Shown piece by piece: positions 1 through 9,995 of a DNA stretch of 64,000 nucleotides (positions are counted from its first letter, which is position 1; each line of letters opens with the position of its first letter). The stretch lies in assembly GCA_029962745.1 (NCBI GenBank), contig CM057153.1:14273241-14337240 (forward strand). The letters run 5' to 3'. The notes under the pieces were generated by a model. The model had not been told where the DNA came from. It saw nothing but the letters and a program-made list of their open reading frames with translations, and searched no databases. Source of the DNA: Echinometra lucunter (Eukaryota; Echinodermata; Echinoidea; Camarodonta; Echinometridae). A program made the position numbers and the translations under genes.

Positions 1-1171
1 TGATAAAATCTATAGTAAAGAATGGGAAATTCAAGTTGAATGGCCAGTGAGATAATGCTACCTGCTCAAGATATTTTCTATAAATGTTTAGGGGCAGAAA
101 AGACATTCAATACGAAGAAACCAATCTATATTTTCATCCCCGAACTATTTGCACTTTTTAACATCTTTATATCATTTCAAAAAGTAGATAACATCTCTTT
201 GCACACGGTAGGGGAAGGGGTAATTCCCTGCTCTTTTATTTTCATTAGGAAGGACATAGATTTCTGATAAAACCATGAATGTCTATATTGAATTAAGTGA
301 CAGCTGCACCCTTTTCTCTTATTTTCATTATTTCTGTTCACAGTAGTTTAACAAGATGCATAAGCATTGAGTAAAAGTACAAGTGGAATGATTACTCGTG
401 GGGGTTCAAGACTGAAGTTCTGGTTCATGCATTTGGTCATCTGTACTTGCGTTTCTTTTTCTAATAATGAAACCGGATCTCAGGCACAGCTTAAACTTCC
501 TGGAACATAAAAAAAGTTTCATCACTGCAATAAATTCAATGTTTCAGCTTTACCCCACATCCATTATTAATGTGGGCTCTTCTGCAAGGATTAACCAAAA
601 GTTCTTCAATTATAATTCTTTAGTGTGTATTTATTATAACTGAATTGATGAACAGATACAATCCAATGTGCTATTTTTAACTCTGCTTTCAGTTCAAGGT
701 TTGTCTGTGGTTAAGAAATGAAACTTTTCATTTTTCTGACGGCTGGCAGACAATGAATTCTATGGACGAAAACCTCTCAGTCAGTGGCATAAAAATCCCT
801 AAATGTATTGTCGTCATCTAAGAAGGGGGTACATCCTCGATAAAGAACAGGATATACAGGTGTAAGGTAGTAAGAACCTTCTTGTGAGTACCTAAATGGA
901 CTTTACAAGAAATTATTAGAAATGTACACTTCCATGAAATACATTTCACTGGAATTAAGGGGAAGATCATTTTACTCTTAAAGAAAAATGGGGAAGGGGA
1001 GGGGGGCATCAGCATTGTCTAATATTACATGGATTGAATGAATCTTATTCAAGAGATATACTAAGGCCTCTATGATGTCCAGTTTGCAAAATCCTTTTTC
1101 TCATTCTATGATTGCCTTTTCTGTACCATTTTTTCAAACTCTGTTACATTTTTATGGATAGTTTGTTGTGT
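1..1171. other. AT-rich non-coding stretch
   Basis: I see no convincing gene. At 693-821 (+) a good acceptor (CTCTGCTTTCAG) is followed by an open frame of 42 codons ending in TAA. It has no recognisable motif and no nearby AATAAA, so I do not call it an exon. The rest is AT-rich single-copy-looking sequence without repeats. Confidence 0.4.
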
Positions 1172-1417
1172 TTACGATATATACATTTTACATATACATG
1201 TATACAGTATACAGATTCCTGACATACAAGCAATCAAGATGGCAAACAAGAAATCAAACTGTGTCTTCAATTCCTGCTCAGCTTTCATCAAATAGCTGTC
1301 TGGATTTCTGAAGCAGGTGGTCTGGAGCCCAGGCGAGGATTCGAAACGAAAATCGCTCACCTGTGACAGCTTCCAGCCAACCTTTGACCTTTCTGTGGCA
1401 TCCAGGTAGTCCCTAGT
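1172..1417 (-). CDS. Candidate terminal or internal exon of a minus-strand gene; product unknown
   Basis: Seen: an open minus-strand frame starts right after a possible acceptor (TGATATTGTAAG, with the AG at 1418-1419) and runs 81 codons to a TAA. After 19 codons (1361-1417, beginning TRDYLDATERSK) it contains a very good donor, CACAG|GTGAGC, in phase 0. Two readings are therefore possible: a 57-nt internal exon at 1361-1417, or a longer last exon read through to 1172. In the longer form the C-terminal third is hydrophobic (about residues 53-76, containing FLFAILIACMSGICILY) and could be a membrane anchor. The first 19 codons have a coding-like composition, richer in GC than the surroundings. 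No family is recognised. The frame may also have arisen by chance. Confidence 0.3.
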   Translation of the reverse strand, partial: TRDYLDATERSKVGWKLSQVSDFRFESSPGLQTTCFRNPDSYLMKAEQELKTQFDFLFAILIACMSGICILYTCICKMYIS

Positions 1418-1429
1418 CTTACAATATCA

Positions 1430-4316
1430 GACCAAGTGAAAGTAATTCAATTCTCATTTCCAGTTAATACAATGGACTTTAGAGAAAGTACACATACACG
1501 TATATCCTTCTATTTTTTTAGAGAAGAAAATTCTAAGAAATAACAGTACTTTTATATATTTAGAATCACTGTAGTTTAGTTATGCTTCCTTTTTTTCCCC
1601 TTTCTGTTTTACAACACACTTGCCCTCCAAATCTCATCTACCTATTCTCTACTGAACTGTACTCAGCATGGTTTAAATTGACATACATATCTACCAAAAC
1701 AAATCACTTGAATGTAAATGTTAACACCTTCCAAACCATCATATTTCTTTCTGTCTGAATGAACCCTCTGTCTACAGACTGAATCAGGGTAATTTCATCT
1801 GTTCATTCATAGTAATTGTAAGATGCAGAGTCCTTTAACTATTCAGAATTTATCAATGGCACTGACAATAATCACATATGCGAAGGTGAAACTACTCTAA
1901 CAAAGAGATTCAACTCAGTAAAGTCAAATCCCATTTTTCCTGAATTTATTGTTTCCCATTCATCATGTCCCAAATTTATGGTTCTATCTCTTTCTATTGA
2001 TCTGAAAAAGTTGAATAAAATTTTATAACTGTTGACTGGATTGACAGCAAAGGATAATAAGAAGAATAAAATGAGTGAAATACATGTAGCAACAAAACAT
2101 GACAAAGAAAAAATGCCAGCCAATTTAAAAAAATAAAACTGATACAATTTCTTTTCATGCAGTGGTTAATAAACAAATTTAAGGTAGCTAAAAATATGTT
2201 TTAAATATTCATAATCCAGAACAAAATGCTTAATACAAATTCTTGTATAAAAAGGGTAAGGGAAATCTAAAGTTTGAGGCAATCGTGAAAGAAAACATGG
2301 AAAACTGTCAATATCAATGAAGTTAGCATCACATTAATCTGTTAATTTTGCATCAAACATACATAAACATACATAAATATACAGAAGCTGAACTTTTAGA
2401 AAACAACACACCTATCTCCCATCACTGATGTAAAAATCGTACAACCTGTATAAAGAATAAAGTTACTTTAAAAAGCAAACTGTGGGTTTATAGGTATTGA
2501 TTGGTGACCGCAGAAACAAACTTGCTAGGAGGGTATGAGATGTTTGGTGATAAGATTGTTTGAATGGCCTTCATATTTCCATGGAGTTTTTTTTCTCACA
2601 CTGGACGAATTCTCACAGAAAGATGAATTGAATAAAAATGGGAGGGTACCTATGACTTGAACTAGATGGCACTTGGGTCTATTTAGAAATTCAAAACATG
2701 CTGAGCCAATAATGGGTCAATAATCAGTTTGACAGATAGTTTGTCCTTTCGAAAGGTACAGATACATGTCCAGACAGAGACAAGTGGTATTACCATTGTA
2801 TGAAATAGTTTTCTCATGTACAAAATATATTCATTTGTGATTTTTTTTCGTCTGGTTAACTAATCTGGTTTAGAATAAATATTGTACCGCTTTCCTTCAC
2901 TGTCATTTCAAGTATGAAATGAAAACTGAAAGACAATGGGTAAAGAAAGGAAAAGAAAGAGAGACAGAGACAAAGACAGAGGGATAGAGAGACAGAGAGT
3001 GTGGGAGATATTTTGCTCCCTCATCAGATAAGTGTGTGAATCTTGTATTCTGTTATGGCAACAGCAAAATCATGGTTTTTGTGCATATCGAGTAATTAAA
3101 TAAGTTAATCAAGATAGGGTTTGTTTGCTCAAAAAGCGCGGAAACTTATAATGAAAATGGGTCTATTTTCCCACAGTTTTGCCCCTTCATCAGATGGAGT
3201 GATTCCACGTAAACAACAAGAGAGAGAAAAACCAAAACAAATCTGCACCTGTCTTACATTAAGAAAAGAAAAATGTCATCCTTTTCTTTACTCTGTAATT
3301 ACTCCTCAAATCACTTATTTTCTGTCAAAGTGACCACTATACAAGCCTATTACAGATAGAAAACCATTTCCCCATCAAGCCCTCTGAGGAATAACCCTAC
3401 AACAATCCTGTTTGCTTCGGAGATAGTATATAAAGTTATTCAAAGCACAATACATGCTGGTGTTTTCTTCAGTTCCCCCCTCATTTTACAGGTTACAAAT
3501 CCTGTAATAAAGAGAAGCAGGAAAGCATTAAGAAAGGAAAACTCTGATTTAATACCATGTGTACCGACAAGATTTCCAAAAGCTGCATTCTTTCCATAAA
3601 GAATTCTTTGGAAATACAGAGAATGGTGATGGGGGAAGGGGATATAAAGAATTTGTTTCAATTTTCTCCCGCTTTACAATATATGTTTGCTCTACCTCCG
3701 GATATAAACTGTATCTGCCTTGGAAATGTGTATCCAGTTTTCAATCATGAATGAAAGGGACACTGTAATGCCCTTATACGGATTATTCACACAGCTAAAT
3801 AAAAAGTGCCACCATCAATAAGTTGCATTAAGATGTGTCACATCAACCAAACTGAAACTTTGTTTTGAAGGAAAGTTTAAAAATACCTTCATACCAGGAT
3901 ATAAAAGATTTATATCCTGGTTTGGTAGGAGTGAAACAAAACCATGACAAACCCTCATTCTTAAATAAAACGCTACAAAGTAAAAGTGACAATGAACTAG
4001 TTTTCTTTCTTGCAGCTGAATGCATAAAGATGAATGTTTAAAATGTGTATGGAATAGTATTAGACTGCACAAGCAAACAACATGTATATTCTGCATGATT
4101 TCTGCTGACCAACTGACATTTTGTATTCAGAGTCCCACCATCAAAGATTATGACATATTTTACTATTAAACATTGAAGTCAAAAGCGATGTATATCATCT
4201 TGTTGTTTTATTATCTTGTTTATTATTTGAATAATAGGAAATAAATGTGTTTAAACTTGGAACTTGAAATGAACAAATAACTTAGTTAATCATCAAAATT
4301 AGATATTTTGTTTTCA
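1430..4316. other. AT-rich non-coding stretch
   Basis: Probably intron or intergenic DNA. It includes a purine-rich GACAGA-type tract near 2955-3000. At 3440-3661 (-) there is an open frame with a hydrophobic stretch, with splice-like signals on both sides of a 54-nt pyrimidine-rich segment, but no motif and no clear exon boundary. An inverted repeat at about 3893-3921 (ACCAGGATATAA and its complement, with a short loop) could form a hairpin. Confidence 0.4.
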
Positions 4317-4515
4317 GACATAATCAGTGAAGATTTGGAAATTACTGCATTCATACGAATCATTCAAGAAAGGAATGTGCTTCCAGACAGCTTTGTTAAA
4401 TTATCTGATTAAGTATTTCTAATGTTTCCCACCTAACATCAGAGTTGAATTAAGAAATGATAGCATTCATACATCATTCACAAAAAGAAATGTGCTTTAT
4501 GACCATTTCAGAGTT
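4317..4515 (+). repeat. Diverged two-copy direct repeat, period about 117 bp
   Basis: The segment beginning GAAATTACTGCATTCATACG near 4337 recurs in altered form near 4454 (GAAATGATAGCATTCATACA). Both copies continue into an AGRAATGTGCTT-like core. The first copy follows a strong acceptor (TATTTTGTTTTCAG) and has an open 31-codon frame ending in TAA, which gives it an exon-like look, but the second copy does not keep the frame. Confidence 0.5.
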
Positions 4516-5066
4516 GATTTTATTCCATTGGATGAAAAAAAGGAGATGGCACAATTTTCCTGTGTGAAATGGGCTCTGAGATCCAAAAGAACCACCTTGT
4601 GCAAATTTTAGCAAGCCCAGAAGGTACCAAACACTGTAGGAGTACAACCCCCATTGTGTCAGGGGCGAAAACAGAACAGGATTAGTCCCCTTTGAAGCCT
4701 TTCCATTTAGCAAGTTACACCCCTCCCTGATGATGAAGGGGTGCAATTATTGTGAGTAAACACTGTGGGGCATATGGGATGGGCAGCAAACATAATGTTC
4801 ATCTTATACGGTGTATTCCTTTCTTTCAAAATGAGAGGGAGTTGTAATAATATGGGTGGTAAATATGTATACAGTGTTGATTTTAACAGATCAATACGAC
4901 TTGGAAGTAGAGATAGTTGTAAAAATGCAATTAGTACTAGAAGAGAGTGGCAGAAGAAGAACTACGGTACAACAAGTAGGAACCAAAGAAAGAAAAAGTA
5001 AAACAATAAAAACAGAGGTAAAAACAGCAGAAATATAGCAGACATAGAAGTAGAAGAAGGATTATA

Positions 5067-5154
5067 AGTAGTAGTAGTAGTAGTAGGAGTAGGAGTAGTA
5101 GTAATAATAGCAGCAGCAGTAGTAGTAGTAATAGAAGAATAGAAGAATTAGCAG
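5067..5154 (+). repeat. Interrupted (AGT)n/(AGC)n trinucleotide repeat
   Basis: Runs of AGT with AGG, AGC and AAT variants make up this block. A related short block of CAGTAG units follows at about 5208-5230. The degeneracy suggests an old microsatellite. It has no coding frame of note. Confidence 0.85.
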
Positions 5155-5721
5155 TAAAATTGTATTTCTACAACGTGTTGGTGGAAGTAAAAGAAGTAGA
5201 AGTAAATGCCAGTAGCAGTAGCAGTAGCAACAGAAAGTTACATAATCTTAGTATTTTCTACTATCACTCGGTCACATGTGGACCTCTGTTGTTGGACCAA
5301 GTCCAGGAACCGAAACAATTACAACCAGTCACCAGTACTAACACACTCCAGCAGTCCCTGAAGTAAACAAGGCCATCAAACAAGAGTTTAATCCAGGCAG
5401 TCTAACAAACAAAGAACTGGGAGGAGTATTCTCTGTCAAATTCAAAGACAAATTGTAAAGGAAGAATGGAACAATAGATGTGATTAGGGTCACATTAAAG
5501 AAAGAATAAACAAAGCCATAAAAAGGGACCATTTCACAAGCTAAAGGTACACTGTCTGCAAAAGAGTCCACAGAGAACATTATGGATATCATCAATGTAT
5601 GACTACTAGTATCACATATTTTCTTCCACCTATTCAGCACAGGAAGTCTTCAATGAAACAATCACTTCAGCTTTCATCTTATTCAGGTATATATCTTTAA
5701 CTAATCTTCTTTTACATCTCA

Positions 5722-5849
5722 CCCTTGTAAAAAAAAAGTACAATGGTACAACTATGGTATTTTGATGGTATACCAAAGTAATTTTAACATATTATACCAT
5801 CAAATTACCATGTTTGTACCATGGGTGACATGGTACTTCTTTACAGGGG
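5722..5849 (+). mobile_element. TACCAT-rich palindromic MITE-like element, copy 1 (diverged, short)
   Basis: The left end CCCTTGTAAAAAAAAAGTAC pairs with the right end GTACTTCTTTACAGGGG read in reverse complement. This matches the termini of the copies at 16270, 18520 and 32289. The interior consists of TACCAT/ATGGTA motifs in both orientations, including an ATACCATCAAATTACCATG segment shared with the other copies. It is about 20 bp shorter than those and the most diverged. It has no coding capacity. I could not define a target-site duplication. Confidence 0.7.
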
Positions 5850-7242
5850 CACATTTTGACATCTATTCTTTCCCTTCTACTTCTTTCAAAATTGAAGAAA
5901 CAGCAAGCTTTGCAGTCACACACTGAAGATGTATATTCCTCATAAAAAACACCCTGTACAATGCGCGGCTGCATTACATACAGATGCCTTTAGAATGCTT
6001 ACTCCAAATCAAGATTTAGAGGTGAACTGGACCATGGCAGCAGGACACACCATGTCCAGCATTGTCTGGTGAGTGGTCAGTTAATCAGTAGACAACAGGT
6101 ACAGACCTAAGGAATGCTCTTATTCACTTCTCTTATCCTTTTATTGTCAATTTGTTGGGTAAATAGCTGACTGCAGAGGCAGAGGCAGGTACTTCTCATA
6201 GGATGCAGTGAAGCTTGTCAAGACATGAAATTGCTTGTTTCTTGTCAAGTATCAAAACATGTGCTACTGTACCTCTCTGGATGACATCTAAAGATGATGG
6301 TAAAATGCTTGTTGGGTCACATGCCTTAAAGTGATGCTACAGTGCTATCTTAAGTTGTGAAAAGTTTGGTGATGTATCCTTTGTAAATAATTCTCTTATA
6401 TAATAGTTTGTATTTGTATTTGTTTCCGCCAAAATTAAAAACATTGGAAGCAATAATACATTCATATAAAGAAAAATTGATTAAAATAGATGGAGGGATG
6501 GCCCTACTCAGTGTTGATGATGCAATAAGGCTGTTCTGCAGAGGGCTCCCTATATTTAAGAGCATACATGTAGTATTTGAAGACTTACTGACAGAATAAA
6601 TAGATAACATTACAAAAGTGAATAGTCATTTTCTATTCTCTTCTAAACTTTTGGCAAAATGTCTCTTTTCACCTCACATCTCTTGTTTTTTCCCTTTCTC
6701 TAATTTTCTTGCTGTCCCCATCTCTCTGATCCTGAGTAAGCTCTCTATCTAATGTACATTAACCCACTGCCAAATGAATTATTTCATCTCAGTAGGCTTA
6801 ATACAGGGGCCTTCAAGTTCCAGAAGCCATTGAGTTAATTAACCTAAACGAGAGATAACAATGTTTATTTGGTGTTACTTTTATATTGCATTTATTTAGA
6901 CACTAAAGTCTTAGTACTTCACTCTTAAATGGTGACGAATGTGTGAATCTTGCCAATTTCTTCAAAGGTTCTGCATAAATTCAAAATTCAAAACAAACAT
7001 GATGAAAATCACTTTTCCAATTTTTGTACATCCGTCATCAAACAGATGATGAGTCATCTTTATGTTAGCCATTTATTCTATAGCTGCAAGCTTTCAGATG
7101 TAGATTGGAACATGTCATGCTTGTAAATAGCTACCTGCTTTTTTCAAGGTTCTTTGCAAACAAAAGCAATACAAACAGGAATGGAAAACATTTTTCTTTA
7201 CCTTTGTCCATCAATCCTTCACCATTTAAACTAAAAGTCTAC
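5850..7242. other. Non-coding stretch
   Basis: AT-rich with no convincing gene. An overlapping pair of short frames on both strands at 6350-6610 has no motif or splice support. Confidence 0.4.
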
Positions 7243-7341
7243 CTGCTTTAAACTCTCCACTGCAACTCCTCCCAGTCCAGAATATGTGTACAATGGGATA
7301 TGGATCTTACTGTACTCTTGGCAGTACATATCCAGTTTGTT
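7243..7341 (-). CDS. Candidate 99-nt internal exon; product unknown
   Basis: Seen: on the minus strand an acceptor-like CCTTTGATTAGCACTTGCTAG is followed by 33 open codons (starting NKLDMYCQEYSK, ending AVESLKQ) and the donor AAGCAG|GTAGAC. Stop codons lie in the same frame immediately outside both borders: TAG is the acceptor itself, and another TAG comes 3 codons after the donor. This is what a real phase 0-0 exon would show. The amino-acid composition is coding-like and contains no low complexity. The pyrimidine tract is only moderate. I do not recognise the protein. It would lie downstream of the 33.35-kb exon candidate if they share a transcript. Confidence 0.35.
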
Positions 7342-9300
7342 CTAGCAAGTGCTAATCAAAGGGTTTATGTCCACAAAGTATTATCACTCTTTCACTACTC
7401 CCCTGCCTTGCTATGTCTCTAAATTTGTCGTGAAAAAGAAGGCAGTGTCCGTTTTTGTTTGTTCACAGCTAACTGACAAGTTTTTTTTCCCCTGTCTTTT
7501 TTCCCCTCCCCTGTTTTGTTGACCATTGTTCAGTCCTTTAAATCCAGAACCTCATGTTTTAAGAAAAGAAGCAAGTAAAGATGTGGTAGGAGTGATAATG
7601 GGGATAAGAAAGAAGGAAAGGGGGAGTGTGGCAGAGTGCTAAGTGAATTCAAATCTAATTATGACACCGTCTTACTCTGGGTACATATTTGGGTAAGATT
7701 CTTTGGTCAATACCTTGAGAGGTGTCTCAAGGTAAAAGACATACACTACACTCGGAATAAACACTGGACAAGGTTTTGTGCATGGGCACATGTCTTCATT
7801 AGCACAGATACATAATGGCGTTATGTCTAAAATCACCACTAATTATTGAAAGAAAAGGTACAATATCTCATGACAGTATGTGTAAAAAACTAAAACAGAT
7901 ATCATGTGCAGATAATTTGTAAGATTCTACAAAATACTTACATGATGTTCTCTCCATTAAAAAAATACTGATATAATTTATATACTATTTTCTTAACAAA
8001 ATATCATGTTGATCAACTGTAGTAAATAACCCTTTATAAAATCTGTATACCCATGCATCTTATGCCTTTTTCAGTAGTCTAGAAATACATTCATATTTAA
8101 GTAGACACTGCATGCTTGGAACAACATGATTTTTTCCCCTCTTCAAATTATCTTGTTTTTCTGTTGCATTTTGATTCCCAGAGCATGCATGCATGAGCCA
8201 TCTGTACTATATCCAATTTTATATAGGATTGTATTTCTTTATTTGTCTACTATGTTAGTCCCAAACACCTCATAATTCTTTCAAAGAGCGCAACCTAAGA
8301 TATCAGGAAAATGTTCCTGAGAAGCAAATCATTCTAATGGTGTTTGACACCTGTAAACTGGAGTTATCCTTAAATCCAGACCCAATACTGTCTAATCCTA
8401 CAATGCAACCATTCCAACTCGCACACATATTCAGATTATTTCAGATCTTCACAATTATTTTTTGGCATGATGAAGTCTTGGAGAGACAAACTTCTGACTC
8501 TTTTTTTGCTTCTGTATGTGAAGATGGAAAAAAACATCTACTGCTCAGTAGAAATATATGCTGAGGGTCTGTACCTCAAGACTAAAGACCCATTCACATG
8601 AATTCATGACTACCATGATTATCACCCCTCTCTGACCCCATCTTACCCCCATGTGAGAAGCAGAACCATTCATCTTCCACCCCTCATCCCTTTGTCTATT
8701 TTCTCATCATTTTCACCAATCCTCAAAAGAGAGACAGAGAAAAAATGCTGAAAAGGACAGACTTGCATGAGAGATGAAGAAGAAGAAGAAAAAGAGAAGG
8801 AAAATTCCCTCATGAACTTATTCCAAAATTTATCAACAAAAATTGCTTGAAACAACAAATTTATGAATAATGATTTGAGCTCAAACCCCACCCCTAAAGA
8901 GCAATTGTTTATGGCTTCTGGCAGACAATTACATTGATGACAGAATGATGTGTTTTGGAAACCAGGGAAATTTTGCAACTGTGCCACTGCTGTGCAGTAT
9001 AGAGAGATAATGGCTCAAAGGGAAAAGTCTTTCAGTATGGATGGTGACATCCAATAGCTTTATAGCAATCAATTTCCTATTTGGACCAATTAAGAACAAA
9101 TTTGTATTTAAGAAATATGTTCCATAAATTTTATACATATTTTTATCAGAGACTTACAGAAAAAGTGTTTAAGCTGTATGTTTGGCACTTTTATATGGAC
9201 CCAATATTTCATTGTACATTATCTAGGCCTATAATATGAACAAAGACTTCTGAAGGAAGGAGGGGCATACAAAAGAAGTAAAGTGTAACAGAGAGTTTGA
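7342..9300. other. Non-coding stretch
   Basis: AT-rich. It contains GA-rich purine tracts (for example near 7560-7620 and 8770-8810) and an open minus frame at 8670-8987 that partly translates such a tract. Nothing is supported as a gene. Confidence 0.4.
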
Positions 9301-9311
9301 GAGGAAAATTA

Positions 9312-9338
9312 CCCCCCCCCAAAAAAAAAAGGGGGGGG
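9312..9338. repeat. Consecutive homopolymers C9-A10-G8
   Basis: Three adjoining homopolymer runs (C, then A, then G) sit in a purine-rich context. Similar C or G runs recur elsewhere in the window, at 32569, 39542, 42609 and 49490-49672. Confidence 0.9.
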
Positions 9339-9711
9339 AAAGGAAATTTTGTCAAAGAGAAGAGAGAAAATGAATAGAGAGATGGTTGGATAGAAAGGAA
9401 AAGAGAGATGAGAAGGAAAAGGAGAGATGTCATACACAGGCAGAGAATTCAGGAGGTAATGTGTACTGGGAAAGGGCCAAGTCAATGCTTCCTCCACAAT
9501 GGCCACCTCCAAAATAGGTGAACAAAAGCAAATCCACTTCAACTAACCCATTTTAACTCCTCAAATGACCCAAACTTTCGCCCCTGGCTTTGAAGGATTC
9601 CCATAGAAAGAATTCTTGTCTCTTCTCTGTAAAGAAGACATATTACAGAGGAAAATCACCCACTGTTTCTTGTTGTGGGCCTATTTACCGGAGAATGTAA
9701 TGGACTGATAA

Positions 9712-9930
9712 AAGGAGACTCGAGCAATAGATGAGGGGTGGAGATCAATCGAGGGATGGGTATTCTTATTTTTGGAGGGTCTGCCTCTTGAAGGGCTTAA
9801 AGTCATCAAGTGTCCCCGTCCTTTTGAAAAGTGGATGTATGATTCTTTCACACTCCAGCACCTCCTGAAAATAACACTTCGCCAAAAACAGGAGCTTGCC
9901 AAAGCTCACAATACTTCTTCCAATTTTTAG
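9712..9930 (+). CDS. Orphan open frame, possible exon or decayed coding sequence
   Basis: Seen: 72 open codons on the plus strand between TAA (9709) and TAG (9928). The first ATG comes only in the second half. The middle part (KVIKCPRPFEKW...QHLLKITLRQKQ) has a balanced, helix-like composition unlike the AT-rich surroundings. No strong acceptor precedes it and no clear donor lies within it, and the opposite strand is also open here (9681-9902). No family is recognised. It may be an old transposon fragment or chance. Confidence 0.15.
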   Translation, partial: KETRAIDEGWRSIEGWVFLFLEGLPLEGLKVIKCPRPFEKWMYDSFTLQHLLKITLRQKQELAKAHNTSSNF

Positions 9931-9954
9931 TGAGGATCCAGGCAAAAGAAAAAA

Positions 9955-9995
9955 TAAAAAAAGAAAAAGAAAAAAAAAAAAGAAGGAAAAAAAAA
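9955..9995 (+). repeat. A-rich low-complexity tract
   Basis: A tract of A runs broken by single G residues. It is the source of the poly-Phe and poly-Leu translation on the other strand. Confidence 0.85.

Noticed and set aside
405..425. GGTTCAAGACT, resembling a tRNA B box
   Set aside because: No A box or cloverleaf can be folded around it. Other B-box-like strings in the window failed the same test.
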